A stretch of DNA of 47,770 nt, from NCBI RefSeq assembly GCF_000376785.1, contig NZ_AQXX01000094.1, positions 1 to 47,770 of the forward strand, in the 5' to 3' direction. Within the stretch, counting starts at the first letter, position 1; each line of letters opens with the position of its first letter. The notes under the pieces were generated by a model. It was not told the origin of the DNA and did no database searches. It worked only from the letters and a program-made list of their open reading frames with translations. Shown here in pieces: positions 1 through 10,808 of this stretch. The stretch comes from Hahella ganghwensis DSM 17046 (GTDB taxonomy: Bacteria; Pseudomonadota; Gammaproteobacteria; Pseudomonadales; Oleiphilaceae). A program made the translations under genes and the position numbers.

Positions 1-1
1 C

Positions 2-58
2 TATCTGTTGGCGGCCTTCAGCAATCTGCTGATGGCAAGGAAAGAGCTGCAGGTATAG
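2..58 (+). pseudogene. possible C-terminal end of a transposase, cut by window edge
   Basis: The second frame is open from the window edge to a TAG at 56-58 and ends in a hydrophobic then basic tail containing AFSNLLMARKEL. This resembles the C-terminal pattern (hydrophobic, N-L-x-x-A/V-R-x-x-L) of some IS5/IS4-group transposases, but only about 18 residues are visible. The first frame is also open to about position 201, so coding sense here is uncertain. No inverted repeat was recognised downstream. Confidence 0.22.
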
Positions 59-374
59 GGGCAGTGAGCCCAGATGACGCCCCACAGGGGGGGAAGATCC
101 AAAATGGCCGGAAAAACACTCTGAATATTCGGCCATATATCGTCGAGAGTTTGAATTACCTCAGAACCTTGGGGTTATTCAGACTCTCCCTAGATCTTTA
201 ATGAAGATTAATAACCTAGTGCCCATCATGCCCTGGCTTTGCCGGAATTTTGTCAGTCGCGCGTTAGTACTCCGGAAAGAATAAAGTATTGGCGTGAACG
301 ATGATGTAATTCGAGGTGCAGTATGGTGTGGGAGTATGGAGGACTCTCTCAAGGGGGAGTCGAATCCCATGTGA
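59..374. other. non-coding gap, nothing firmly identified
   Basis: No convincing gene. A short hairpin (arms 342-348 and 355-361, GACTCTC/GGGAGTC) lies just downstream of slyX on the minus strand but has no T-run, so it is at best a weak terminator. A 73-codon minus-strand reading frame here has no recognisable domain and an unusual composition; I treat it as chance. Confidence 0.4.
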
Positions 375-575
375 TCAATAATGCGGTGGTGGCGGCTCAT
401 CAGCGGGGTTGCCGATATTGGGCTGTGTGTGCTTGATCTGATCCGTCAGCCTTTCCAATTTGCGAGTCAGATTCTCTATTTGTTTTTGCTGCTGATAAAC
501 GGTGTCACTTAGAGAATGTATCAAATCATCCTGAAAGGCGACTTTTGTTTCAAGGTCAGTAATTCTTTGGTCCAT
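375..575 (-). CDS. slyX: SlyX family protein
   Basis: This is a small, coiled-coil cytoplasmic protein of about 66 residues. The body is a heptad-rich helix beginning MDQRITDLETKVAFQDD, and the C-terminus is the family hallmark EPPPPHY. SlyX proteins are widespread in gammaproteobacteria and their function is not known. The frame is open further upstream (to 638), but the Met at 575 matches the family length and has a GGGAC element about 9 bases upstream, so I prefer it. It is divergent from the cold-shock gene at 973. Identification rests mainly on the PPPPHY tail and the coiled coil. Confidence 0.85.
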   Translation of the reverse strand: MDQRITDLETKVAFQDDLIHSLSDTVYQQQKQIENLTRKLERLTDQIKHTQPNIGNPADEPPPPHY

Positions 576-972
576 ATACCGCGTCCCAATGCTGAGCATG
601 ACAAGAAAGTTTGCAGGGTTCCTGCTATCATATCCCAATCTGTTGCGTCGGTAACTCTTTGACGCCAGATTTTTTACTCACTAACAGTTTGAATATGCTG
701 GAAATTCGTCAGAACACGCTACAATTACTGTACTGGCGGATGTTTAGCTGGTGAGTTTGCCATGAACGCTGCAGAAACAGAGGTATGAGATCTGTGGATC
801 TTGTTGTTCGCCTGGCAGTTACGATAACAGAAAACTTGCATCCAACCGGAGGGATCCCGGATATGATTGCATATAGTCCATTCAGTTAGAGGTTGCCGGT
901 GTTGTTTGAATCTGCGGTGGTCTGGTTGTCTGATTACGTTTGTCATTCAATTCAGCGTAGAGTTTTAGGTAG
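576..972. other. divergent intergenic region slyX / cold-shock membrane protein
   Basis: About 400 bases without a convincing gene. It must hold promoters for slyX (minus) and the CSD gene (plus). I could not find a hexamer pair with good spacing: a TTGAAT at 689-694 and TACAAT at 720-725 are 25 bases apart. The end of the gap is an AGGTAG ribosome-binding site just before 973. Much of it could be a long 5' UTR, which is common for cold-shock genes. Confidence 0.4.
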
Positions 973-1473
973 ATGAAGCAAAATCAAATAAATAAATCTA
1001 TAGTCATTGCAATTGTTTTGGGCTTGGTTGCCCCGTTTGTGTTAACTGGTGTTCTTTCTGCTCTTGGTATGACTCCGCAGTATCTTGTGGATGGAGAGAT
1101 GAAAGGTTTGACCTCAATGATAGGTAGTGGTGCAGGGATTACTATCTATCTGATTTCTGCAGTTATCTTTGCTGTAGTATCTGTTATCCCGGTCTTCATG
1201 GTGGCAAATGTCTCCGATGCGGAAGACGAAGCTGAGCTGGATGACGGAGAAAGCGGTGATGATGATCGCGAAACCGGTGAGGTTAAGTGGTTTAATCCGA
1301 ATAAGGGATTTGGTTTTATAACCCGCAATAACGGAGAGGAAATTTTTGTTCACTTTCGCTCTATCCGGGGACGGGGGCATCGCTCCCTGAGACAGGGACA
1401 AAGTGTGAAATTCCGTACTGTGGAGGGAGATAAGGGCTTGCAGGCGGAGGATGTTTCTCCAGTTCGGAGCTAG
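973..1473 (+). CDS. membrane-anchored cold-shock-domain protein
   Basis: This 166-residue protein joins two membrane helices to a cold-shock domain. Residues about 9-31 and 54-78 are hydrophobic helices. Residues 80-100 are a strongly acidic linker (Asp/Glu rich), and residues 100-166 form a CspA-type OB fold. The nucleic-acid-binding RNP1 (KGFGFI, 111-116) and RNP2 (IFVHF, 124-128) motifs are intact, so it should bind single-stranded RNA or DNA on the cytoplasmic face of the membrane. The start has an AGGTAG Shine-Dalgarno sequence immediately upstream. A strong terminator follows at 1552. The domain call is secure; the role of membrane tethering is not known to me. Confidence 0.85.
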   Translation: MKQNQINKSIVIAIVLGLVAPFVLTGVLSALGMTPQYLVDGEMKGLTSMIGSGAGITIYLISAVIFAVVSVIPVFMVANVSDAEDEAELDDGESGDDDRETGEVKWFNPNKGFGFITRNNGEEIFVHFRSIRGRGHRSLRQGQSVKFRTVEGDKGLQAEDVSPVRS

Positions 1474-1551
1474 GTTGTTTAAGGAACTTTAATTGCCCTG
1501 GGTAAAATAATTTAGCAACCGATTTTCAAACAAGGGTAATTTATTAAAAGC

Positions 1552-1577
1552 AAAAAGGCCCAATCGGGCCTTTTTTT
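1552..1577. terminator. bidirectional Rho-independent terminator
   Basis: Perfect 10-base arms (1552-1561 and 1566-1575, core GGCCC/GGGCC) with a four-base loop, an A-run on the left and a T-run on the right. It serves the CSD gene on the plus strand and the convergent minus-strand gene ending at 1576. Confidence 0.9.
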
Positions 1578-1968
1578 ATCGCCAATTGATTTTCTTCTCT
1601 CCCTGACTGTTTACTTTCCACCAGAGTTCTGGGGCATCTTCTGCTTCATCTTCTACCCAACTGCTGGCTGAGCAGCGAACCTCAGTTTCAAAGAAAGTGA
1701 ACGCGGCCTGGGCACAGTCAAGATCTGTGGCCCATGGAGTGGCATCGCTGTCGAAAATAATGCTGGTGAATTTTTTGCCGGCCGCTTCAGGGGTGATAGT
1801 GATGGGAATATTCTGATTGTTGAATTGGGCTGAAAGTTTTAATACAGCCCCCTGGGGGATCGGCGATGATACTTCGGACATCTGCGTGCCAAGCCATTCG
1901 AGAATACTCTCCAGGGTGGTATTTAGTATGTAAATTTCGATATCGGGGAAACGCTCTGGGATGTTCAT
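1576..1968 (-). CDS. conserved hypothetical protein, 130 aa
   Basis: A soluble, acidic 130-residue protein with no signal peptide or membrane helix. I do not recognise the family. It begins MNIPERFPDIEIYILN, contains a central beta-rich stretch (residues about 40-75) and ends in a Trp-rich tail (ELWWKVN... INWR). It lies two bases downstream of the small membrane protein at 1971-2243 and shares the orientation of the dap genes, so it is probably the last gene of that transcript. Its stop codon abuts the terminator at 1552-1577. Confidence 0.7.
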   Translation of the reverse strand: MNIPERFPDIEIYILNTTLESILEWLGTQMSEVSSPIPQGAVLKLSAQFNNQNIPITITPEAAGKKFTSIIFDSDATPWATDLDCAQAAFTFFETEVRCSASSWVEDEAEDAPELWWKVNSQGEKKINWR

Positions 1969-1970
1969 GA

Positions 1971-2243
1971 TTAATCCTTGCGTGAAGTCTGTATCAATCG
2001 GAGTAGCAGTAGGCTGAGGTATCCGGTCACCGCCATAACGATTCCTGTAATGGAGATCAAAAGCGCCAGCAAGGCAATAATTTCGGAAGACAGAGTCTGC
2101 GTCTGGTTGTTAACCAGTAGTAGGGTTCCCATCCCGCAAATCCCCGTAATCCCACCTGTTACAAAGCACTGAAATGCGCGACTTTGATCAATGCCTATTT
2201 GTTCCAGCTTGCCGGCAATTTGTCGCCACTTTTGAGGAATCAT
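1971..2243 (-). CDS. small two-helix membrane protein, 90 aa
   Basis: An unrecognised 90-residue protein. A basic, amphipathic N-terminus (residues 1-20) is followed by hydrophobic segments at about 24-45 and 54-83 and a short basic C-terminus, a topology that suggests an inner-membrane hairpin. It sits 20 bases downstream of dapE and two bases upstream of the 130-residue hypothetical gene, so the three are likely co-transcribed. There is no motif that indicates a role in lysine synthesis. Confidence 0.65.
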   Translation of the reverse strand: MIPQKWRQIAGKLEQIGIDQSRAFQCFVTGGITGICGMGTLLLVNNQTQTLSSEIIALLALLISITGIVMAVTGYLSLLLLRLIQTSRKD

Positions 2244-2263
2244 ATTTCCCTTCTTACAAGGAA

Positions 2264-4467
<2,204 letters not shown>

Positions 4468-4516
4468 ATTTAGTACCTTTGATTCTTAACTTGATTGCTT
4501 GTAATGGGTTGGAAGT

Positions 4517-4861
4517 TTACTTCAAACTGTCCAGTTGATCAGGATTGAAACCGACAATTAGCCGTTCCTCTGACTCAATGATTGGGCGTTTGATAACGGA
4601 GCTGTTTTGTTCCAGCAAGGTTATTGTGCCGTCAATGGTCTCAATGCTGGACTTTTCTTCCTCGCTTAGTTTGCGCCATGTGGTTCCACGTTTGTTGATG
4701 ATGCTGTCGGTACCAGCCTGCTCCAGCCAGCGCCGGAGTGAGTCGACAGGGACACCTTGCTTCTTATAGTCGTGGAACTCATGCTCAAGGCCTGCATCAT
4801 TCAGCCATTTGCGGGTTTTCTTCACTGTGTCGCAGTTGGGGATGCCGTAAAGTTTGATCAT
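4517..4861 (-). CDS. ArsC/Spx-family reductase-like protein (YffB type)
   Basis: A 114-residue thioredoxin-fold protein of the ArsC/Spx/YffB group. The N-terminus MIKLYGIPNCDTVKKTRKWL has the single redox Cys10 followed by the expected C-x4-K spacing. Residues about 55-70 include the NKRGTTWRKL segment, and about 92-104 the IKRPIIE segment typical of the family. The YffB type has a glutathione-linked fold, but its true substrate is not established. The gene regularly lies beside dapC/dapD in Pseudomonas-like genomes, and here it is 15 bases downstream of dapC. It is not evidence of arsenate resistance. Confidence 0.9.
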   Translation of the reverse strand: MIKLYGIPNCDTVKKTRKWLNDAGLEHEFHDYKKQGVPVDSLRRWLEQAGTDSIINKRGTTWRKLSEEEKSSIETIDGTITLLEQNSSVIKRPIIESEERLIVGFNPDQLDSLK

Positions 4862-4875
4862 GCTTAATCCGGTTT

Positions 4876-6069
4876 CTACATCTCGGTTATTAATTTCTTA
4901 ATTCTGTTTGCAGCTTCGATACACTCTTCCACTGTTGCTACCAATGCCATGCGGACATGTTGATCGCCTGGATTGTGTCCTTCTATGGTTCTCCCCAGAT
5001 AGCGTCCGGGTAAAACAGTGATATGCTGCTCTGCAAATAGTCTTTGGGCAAAAGTTTCATCATCAATCGGCGTCTTCGGCCATAGATAAAAGGCCGCTTC
5101 AGGTGCCGCGATTGGCCAGACCGGGTTTAATATTTCGATGACTCGTGAAAACTTTTCCCGGTACAGGTCGCGATTTTTGAACACATGTGCTTCATCCTGC
5201 CAGAGAGCGATAGAAGCCAGCTGAGCTGGGATTGGCATAGCGCAGCCATGATAAGTCCGGTATTTCAGGAATTTTGCCAGGATGTCAGCGTCGCCCGCGA
5301 CAAACCCTGATCGCAATCCGGGCATATTGGAACGTTTGGATAAACTGTGGAATACAACGCATCGGCTGAAGTTATGTCGACCCAGGCTGGTGCAGGCTTG
5401 AAGTAAGCCGACCGGCGGTTTTGCTTCATCGAGATAGATTTCTGAGTAGCACTCATCAGAGGCAATGATGAAATCATGTTCGTCTGCCAGAGCGATCAGT
5501 TTTTGCAGTACTTCCAGTGGTATGACGCGTCCTGTCGGATTACCTGGGGTACATACGAATAAAAGCTGGCAGTTTTGCCATACTGATGCTGGGACTGATT
5601 CAAAGTCCGGCATGCCATCAAGGTGGTCTTCACAGGGGATAAAATGTGGCTTGGCGCCCGCCAGAAATGCTGCGCCTTCATAAATCTGGTAAAAAGGGTT
5701 GGGACTGACAACCAGAGGGTTGTCGGCCTGTCGATCCACCATTGCCTGAGTAAATGAGAAGAGTGCCTCTCGGGTTCCGTTAACCGGAATCACCTGATTG
5801 TCTGCGTCTACGCCGTCTAAACCGAATCTGTTGGTTAGCCAGTCGGCTATTGCGCTTCGCAGCTCGTCGCTCCCTTTGGTGTTTGGGTAACTGGCCAGCA
5901 GGTGAGCATTCCTGTTGAGTGTTTCCAGGGCAAACACAGGAGGTGCATGTTTGGGTTCACCAATGGAGAGCGCGATATGTGGCAATGACGAAGGTGGTGT
6001 GACCTGACTTTTGAGCCTGGCAAGTTTTTCAAAAGGATAGGGCTGAAGAAGGTTCAGGTCTTGATTCAT
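4876..6069 (-). CDS. dapC: succinyldiaminopimelate transaminase
   Basis: PLP-dependent class I/II aminotransferase converting N-succinyl-2-amino-6-oxopimelate plus glutamate to succinyl-diaminopimelate. The 397-residue protein shows the cofactor residues of the fold: TPGNPTG (174-180), Asp205 in ASDECYSE, and the Schiff-base Lys245 in HSLSKRSNMPG. The N-terminal SIGEPKH and C-terminal HVRMALVA segments fit the DapC subgroup. Its placement next to dapD and glnD matches Pseudomonas-type gene order, which supports DapC over other aminotransferases. It is 21 bases downstream of glnD. Confidence 0.93.
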   Translation of the reverse strand: MNQDLNLLQPYPFEKLARLKSQVTPPSSLPHIALSIGEPKHAPPVFALETLNRNAHLLASYPNTKGSDELRSAIADWLTNRFGLDGVDADNQVIPVNGTREALFSFTQAMVDRQADNPLVVSPNPFYQIYEGAAFLAGAKPHFIPCEDHLDGMPDFESVPASVWQNCQLLFVCTPGNPTGRVIPLEVLQKLIALADEHDFIIASDECYSEIYLDEAKPPVGLLQACTSLGRHNFSRCVVFHSLSKRSNMPGLRSGFVAGDADILAKFLKYRTYHGCAMPIPAQLASIALWQDEAHVFKNRDLYREKFSRVIEILNPVWPIAAPEAAFYLWPKTPIDDETFAQRLFAEQHITVLPGRYLGRTIEGHNPGDQHVRMALVATVEECIEAANRIKKLITEM

Positions 6070-6090
6070 AAGGGTAGTGAGTCCCGTGAA

Positions 6091-8817
6091 TTATTGGTCG
6101 ATATTGTTTTGTTCGTCCAGCTGGGCGCACAAATCATCACGAAGCGCCCGACACAGGTCTGGGTCGCTCAAAGCATCTCCGCCTGGAGTGGTGATGATGA
6201 ATACGTCCTCAACCCGCTCGCCGAGTGTGGCAATTCGGGCTTTCACCAGCTCGATCTTGTGGTCCAGCAAAATGCCTCCAATTCTCGCCAGTAATCCGGG
6301 GCGATCAGGAGTAATGAGTTCCATCACGGTTCGTTGCTGGGTGGTGTCGTTGCTGAAGGTCACTTCTGTAGGGAAGGCAAAATGCTTGAGCTGTCTGGGA
6401 GTTCTGCGTTTGACGATCGTTGGATCGTCAAAATCTTTCAGCTGTTGTTTCAGTTCTGCAGCAATAAGGTCTTTGCTGGTATCAGTGCCAGCCTCTGAGG
6501 GGGTGACCACAAAATTGCACAGGCTATATGTATCCGAAGAGCTGCTGATTCTTGCTTCATGGATGTTCAGGTGAAGGGATTCCAGAGCGCCGGTGATCGC
6601 GGCAAACTGTCCCAGCCTGGAAGGTTGGTAAACCATGATTTGAAGGAATCCTTCGGCTTCACCACCTCTGGCTTCGCGTACCCGGACCAGTGGCTGAAGT
6701 GGATCGGGGTGTTGTAGTATGACGGAGGTCTGCCAGGCGATTTCACTGGTGGAATCCTGTAGAAAGTAATCTTCATCCAGCGTTTCCCACAGCGCGTCAA
6801 TGCGGGAGTCCTCAAAATCCTGTCGATGCAGAATTTCTCGGGCCTCTGACTGGGTTTCTTCGACCCATTTAGCCCTGTCTGGAGGAGCGTCCAGGCCAAG
6901 TCGTATTGCCCTTTTGGTTTCGGTATAAAGCTGCCTAAGAAGAGCGGCCCGCCAAGTGTTCCAAAGTTTCGGGTTGGTAGCGCTGATATCGCAGACGGTC
7001 AAAGTGTAAAGGTAATCCAGATGCACCTGCGTGTCGATTTTGTTGGCAAAGTCGTGGATCACTTCCGGATCTGATGGGTCTTTTCTCTGGGCTGTCATCG
7101 ACATCAGCAAGTGGTTCTTGACCAGCCAGGCAACCAGGCTGGTGTCGCGTTGGCTCAGGTGATGGCGCTTACAAAACTCTTCGACATCCACAGCGCCGAG
7201 TTCCGAATGATCGCCGCCGCGTCCTTTGGCAATATCATGATAAATGCCGGCAATATAAAGAAGTTCAAGCTTGGGGAGCCGGTGAACTAGTCGAGCTCCC
7301 AAGGGAAAATCTTTTTGGCTGTCAGGGCTGCGCAACCGGACCATGTTCTGCACAACGCGTATGGTGTGTGCGTCCACCGTATAAATATGGAACAGGTCAT
7401 GCTGCATTTTACCGGTGATGCGACCAAACTCTGGCAGGTAATTCCCGAGAATGCCGTAACGCTTCATGGAGGATAGTGTGCGATGCAGTGGATGTGGTGT
7501 CCTCAAGATCTCCATGAAAAGTGAGGTGTTCGCCAGGTTTTTGCGGAAGTTGTCGTCAATCAGGTGCCTGTGGGCTCTGATGGATCGAATGGTGCTTGCC
7601 CGGATGCCTTTGATTCCCGGATTTTGGGCCATCAGCAGAAAAATTTCGATCAGGGCAAATGGCTGATAGGCAAACACCGGACTGTTAATGGCTTCAATGT
7701 AATCATTCCGAACCTGGAATCGACGGTTAAGAGGGCGAATATTTTCCTCGTCGTCAGGATGCAGGATAGCTTCATCATAATACTGAAGTACCACGTCATT
7801 CAGCTCACCAAGTGCCAGGGCAAACCGGTAGTATTTCTGCATCATCTGTTCCACGCCCAGGCCTTCTTCATTGTCTGAGTAGCCCAGAAGTGTTGCCAAT
7901 GTGCGTTGATGGTCGAAAAGCAATCGATTTTCGCTGCGTCCGGCAATCATCTGCAAGCCGTAGCGTAGCTGCCACAGAAAGGTTTCACCCTTTCGCAGCA
8001 TGGTAAATTCGTCGTCGGTCAGGAAGTCGTAAGTGGCTTCATTACCGGTGCGCTCGAAGCCAAAATGTCGTTTCGTAATCCAGCCGATTGTCTGTATGTC
8101 TCTCAGACATCCTGGAGAGGTTTTGACATTGGGTTCCAGATTGTAGTCTGTGTCGCCATATTTACGGTGGCGGGCCAGCTGTTCCTCCTGCTTCGCGAGG
8201 AAAAACTTTTTATCTGACCAGGATTCATCTGAATAGGCACGTTCACTTAGGTGGCGACGTAAGGATTCTTCGCCGGCAATTGTGCGGGTTTCCAGCAGGT
8301 TGGTCGCAATGGTGATATCTGAGCGGGCCTTTTCGATGGACTCGGAAATGCTGCGAACACTGTGCCCGATATCCAGATTGAGATCCCATAAAGAAGTGAC
8401 AAAGCGCTCCAGTGTAGATCCTACTGTGTCCAATTCTACATCGTCGCTCAGCAATATCAGTAAGTCGATATCAGAGTGGGGGAGTAGTTCGCCACGTCCG
8501 TAGCCGCCAACAGCCAATAGAGCAATTCCGGTATTTTGATGGAGATTGCATGCAACCCATAAAGCTTTTAGTACCTGATCCATGAAGTAGGCTCTGGCGA
8601 GAACCAGCTCACGGATAGGGTAGCCGGATTTGTATAGCTCATTCAGGTGCTTGTTGGCGTTTTGGAGAGATTTCTTCAGAAACGCAATGGCGTCTTTCTT
8701 GCTGCAAGTAAGCTCGGCGTAGTCATCTGCTGCGAACCGCAGATGGGTTCGCAGGCTTTTATCTACGCTGAGGAAAACTGAAGAAGGCGTGGCTGGACCT
8801 GCGGACGGAGAAGTCAC
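6091..8817 (-). CDS. glnD: PII uridylyltransferase / uridylyl-removing enzyme
   Basis: Senses glutamine and uridylylates or deuridylylates the PII proteins GlnB/GlnK, controlling nitrogen assimilation. The 908-residue protein has the full four-domain layout. A nucleotidyltransferase domain carries GGYGRGELLPHSDID (104-118, with Asp116 and Asp118). The linker is followed by an HD hydrolase domain with YHDIAKGRGGDHS near residue 520. Two C-terminal ACT domains begin near 720 (RLGQFAAITGALE) and 830 (DRPGLLARIGGILL). The start is GTG at 8817, overlapping the TAG stop of map, so the two are translationally linked. Confidence 0.97.
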   Translation of the reverse strand: MTSPSAGPATPSSVFLSVDKSLRTHLRFAADDYAELTCSKKDAIAFLKKSLQNANKHLNELYKSGYPIRELVLARAYFMDQVLKALWVACNLHQNTGIALLAVGGYGRGELLPHSDIDLLILLSDDVELDTVGSTLERFVTSLWDLNLDIGHSVRSISESIEKARSDITIATNLLETRTIAGEESLRRHLSERAYSDESWSDKKFFLAKQEEQLARHRKYGDTDYNLEPNVKTSPGCLRDIQTIGWITKRHFGFERTGNEATYDFLTDDEFTMLRKGETFLWQLRYGLQMIAGRSENRLLFDHQRTLATLLGYSDNEEGLGVEQMMQKYYRFALALGELNDVVLQYYDEAILHPDDEENIRPLNRRFQVRNDYIEAINSPVFAYQPFALIEIFLLMAQNPGIKGIRASTIRSIRAHRHLIDDNFRKNLANTSLFMEILRTPHPLHRTLSSMKRYGILGNYLPEFGRITGKMQHDLFHIYTVDAHTIRVVQNMVRLRSPDSQKDFPLGARLVHRLPKLELLYIAGIYHDIAKGRGGDHSELGAVDVEEFCKRHHLSQRDTSLVAWLVKNHLLMSMTAQRKDPSDPEVIHDFANKIDTQVHLDYLYTLTVCDISATNPKLWNTWRAALLRQLYTETKRAIRLGLDAPPDRAKWVEETQSEAREILHRQDFEDSRIDALWETLDEDYFLQDSTSEIAWQTSVILQHPDPLQPLVRVREARGGEAEGFLQIMVYQPSRLGQFAAITGALESLHLNIHEARISSSSDTYSLCNFVVTPSEAGTDTSKDLIAAELKQQLKDFDDPTIVKRRTPRQLKHFAFPTEVTFSNDTTQQRTVMELITPDRPGLLARIGGILLDHKIELVKARIATLGERVEDVFIITTPGGDALSDPDLCRALRDDLCAQLDEQNNIDQ

Positions 8818-9587
8818 TAGACAGTTTCTTCCTTACGTAATGTCAGAATTTCGTGGCCGGTGGCCGTGACCAGAATCGTGTGTTCCCATTGCGCAGAAAG
8901 CTTATGATCCTTGGTGACGACAGTCCATCCGTCAGGGAGAAGCTTCGAATGCCGCTTGCCCTGGTTGATCATGGGTTCGATAGTGAAAGTCATGCCTTCT
9001 TTAAGTACCATGCCAGTGCCTGGGGTGCCGTAGTGCATGACCTGGGGTTCTTCATGGAAAACGGCCCCTATTCCATGACCGCAATATTCACGGACGACAG
9101 TGTAGTGGTTTGATTCCGCATGTTTCTGGATGACGTTTCCGATATCGCCGAGGCGGGTACCCGGTTTTACCAGTTCAATGCCTTTGTACATGCACTCCTG
9201 CGTGATTTTTACCAGGCGCTCTGCTGCGATGGACGGTTTGCCGACAAAGAACATCTTGCTGGTGTCGCCATGATATCCGTCTTTGATGACCGTAATGTCG
9301 ATATTGATAGCGTCGCCGTTTTTCAGGATCTTTTTATCGCTGGGGATGCCATGGCAGATAACATGATTCACGGAGGTGCAGATGGACTTTGGGAATCCTT
9401 TATAGTTCAGAGGAGCAGGAATGGCATTCTGCACCTCTGTGATGTATTGATGGCAAATACGATCCAGTTCCCCGGTAGATATCCCTGGCTGTACGTGCTC
9501 TTCGATCATTTCCAGCACTTCAGCGGCCAGACGGCCGGCGACGCGCATTTTTTCAATTTCTTCTGGCGTTTTAATCGTTACTTTCAT
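8817..9587 (-). CDS. map: methionine aminopeptidase type I
   Basis: Removes the N-terminal Met from nascent proteins. From the Met at 9587 (MKVTIKTPEEIEKM) it is about 256 residues, normal for type Ia enzymes. The frame extends upstream to 9632, but the extra 15 residues are not family-like. The metal ligands and catalytic residues are all present: His79 in ICHGIP, Asp97 and Asp108, His171 in CGHGIG, Glu204 in IEPM and Glu235 in QWEHT. It is divergent from rpsB, the arrangement seen in many gammaproteobacteria, and its stop overlaps the glnD start. Confidence 0.96.
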   Translation of the reverse strand: MKVTIKTPEEIEKMRVAGRLAAEVLEMIEEHVQPGISTGELDRICHQYITEVQNAIPAPLNYKGFPKSICTSVNHVICHGIPSDKKILKNGDAINIDITVIKDGYHGDTSKMFFVGKPSIAAERLVKITQECMYKGIELVKPGTRLGDIGNVIQKHAESNHYTVVREYCGHGIGAVFHEEPQVMHYGTPGTGMVLKEGMTFTIEPMINQGKRHSKLLPDGWTVVTKDHKLSAQWEHTILVTATGHEILTLRKEETV

Positions 9588-9666
9588 GTCTCTGAGTCGG
9601 ATTGCGCTAAATCTGGGCGGGCTGACAAGCATTCCGACAGATTCAGTAGGTTATTTCAGGAGGCGT

Positions 9667-9695
9667 ATTGTACCTATATCGTATCCCGATGAGAA
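9667..9695 (-). promoter_or_regulatory. predicted sigma70 promoter for map-glnD
   Basis: On the minus strand a TTCTCA (9695-9690) and TACAAT (9672-9667) are separated by 17 bases, placing the transcript start near 9660, about 73 bases before the map ATG. The -10 box matches five of six consensus bases and the -35 four of six. Predicted by eye only. Confidence 0.45.
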
Positions 9696-9787
9696 ATAGG
9701 CCAGGGAATAACATTTTTTATCGGGTTGATTGATTTTTTTGGGGGGCGATGCAAAAAGTTGTAAAGGGGGTGGTTTCGGCGTTTTTC

Positions 9788-9822
9788 TTTTAATATGATC
9801 TCCTTTGTGGTATAAAGCGCGC
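9788..9822 (+). promoter_or_regulatory. predicted rpsB-tsf promoter with GC-rich discriminator
   Basis: A TATAAA (9811-9816) is followed at once by GCGCGCC, a GC-rich discriminator typical of ribosomal-protein and rRNA promoters under ppGpp control. The -35 (TTTTAA near 9788-9793) is weak. The predicted start near 9823 leaves a leader of about 140 bases before rpsB. Confidence 0.5.
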
Positions 9823-9884
9823 CGGAAATTTGTAGGTGATGCCCCTGGTGGCTCTATACTGTTATTTCCAAAAAAACACACATG

Positions 9885-9966
9885 TATCGACACATACTTC
9901 GGGTGCCTTACGGGTTGGAGTATGGGATGCATGGAGGTTTAACCCAAACTAAAAGAGTAATTAAAC
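9885..9966 (+). promoter_or_regulatory. probable S2 autoregulatory leader of rpsB
   Basis: The leader just before rpsB can fold with GGGTT (9912-9916) pairing AACCC (9941-9945) around the purine-rich segment TTGGAGTATGGG, plus a small TTCGG-containing stem upstream. In gammaproteobacteria the rpsB-tsf operon is known to be repressed by S2 acting on a conserved 5' UTR, and this segment is in the right place. The fold is my reading, not a computed structure. Confidence 0.45.
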
Positions 9967-10728
9967 ATGGCAGAAGTAAGTATGCGCGACCTGCTGAAGG
10001 CAGGCGTTCACTTCGGGCACCAGACTCGTTTCTGGAACCCAAAAATGCGCAAGTATATATTTGGTGCGCGTAACAAGATTCATATCATCAACCTGGAGCA
10101 TACTGTTCCTGCGCTGAATGATGCCCTCAAAGTTGTAGCAGGTCTTGCTGAGAAGAAAAACAAGATCCTGTTTGTTGGAACCAAGCGTGCAGCCAGCAAG
10201 ATCGTGAAAGAAGAAGCGGCTCGTGCTGGTATGCCTTATGTCAACCATCGCTGGTTGGGTGGCATGCTGACCAACTACAAAACGATTCGTCAGTCCATCA
10301 AGCGTCTGCGTGATCTGGAAACCCAGAGTCAGGACGGTACCTTTGATAAGTTGACCAAGAAAGAAGTTCTGATGCTGACCCGTGAAATGGAGAAGCTGGA
10401 ACGTAGTATTGGTGGTATTAAAGACATGGGTGGTCTGCCTGACGCTCTGTTCGTGATAGATGTGGATCACGAGCGTATTGCCGTTAAAGAAGCTAACAAG
10501 CTTGGAATTCCTGTTATCGGCGTTGTGGATACCAATAGTGACCCTGATGGCGTTGACTATGTTATCCCTGGTAACGATGACGCTATTCGCGCAATTCAGG
10601 TTTATACCAAAGCTGTCGCGGATACCTGTCTGGAAGGTCTGTCTGTAGCTGCTGGTAGTGGCGATGAGTTCGTTGAGATCAACGAAGCTGCTGAAGCGCC
10701 TGAAGAAGCGGCAGAAAAGTCAGAGTAA
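9967..10728 (+). CDS. rpsB: 30S ribosomal protein S2
   Basis: Structural protein of the small ribosomal subunit, needed for S1 binding. It is 253 residues. The hallmarks are the start [20 protein letters not shown], the [12 protein letters not shown] segment, [12 protein letters not shown] (about 93-104) and the C-terminal [20 protein letters not shown] motif. The end is a Glu/Ala-rich acidic tail. It is the first gene of the translation cluster and is separated from tsf by a terminator-like hairpin at 10747, as in other bacteria where tsf expression is partly attenuated. Confidence 0.98.
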   Translation: MAEVSMRDLLKAGVHFGHQTRFWNPKMRKYIFGARNKIHIINLEHTVPALNDALKVVAGLAEKKNKILFVGTKRAASKIVKEEAARAGMPYVNHRWLGGMLTNYKTIRQSIKRLRDLETQSQDGTFDKLTKKEVLMLTREMEKLERSIGGIKDMGGLPDALFVIDVDHERIAVKEANKLGIPVIGVVDTNSDPDGVDYVIPGNDDAIRAIQVYTKAVADTCLEGLSVAAGSGDEFVEINEAAEAPEEAAEKSE

Positions 10729-10746
10729 TCTTTGACGTATAGAATC

Positions 10747-10774
10747 AAAAAAGGGGAGTACTCCCCTTTTTTTT
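10747..10774 (+). terminator. rpsB-tsf intergenic terminator/attenuator
   Basis: A perfect palindrome GGGGAGTACTCCCC flanked by six A on the left and eight T on the right. This is a strong intrinsic terminator by form. Since tsf follows after 35 bases without a clear promoter of its own, it probably acts as an attenuator that sets the S2:EF-Ts ratio. Confidence 0.85.
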
Positions 10775-10808
10775 CACGATTTAATACCTGACAAGTGAGG
10801 AATTCAAA

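Noticed and set aside
725-946. 73-codon minus-strand reading frame between slyX and the CSD gene
   Set aside because: No ribosome-binding site or domain; composition looks random.
4517-4861. Arsenate reductase linked to arsenic resistance
   Set aside because: No ars genes nearby, and the dapC/dapD context is the usual place of YffB-type proteins.
9651-9932. 93-codon minus-strand reading frame in the map-rpsB gap
   Set aside because: It covers both predicted promoters and the rpsB leader; the protein is low-complexity, with Pro/Lys-rich runs.
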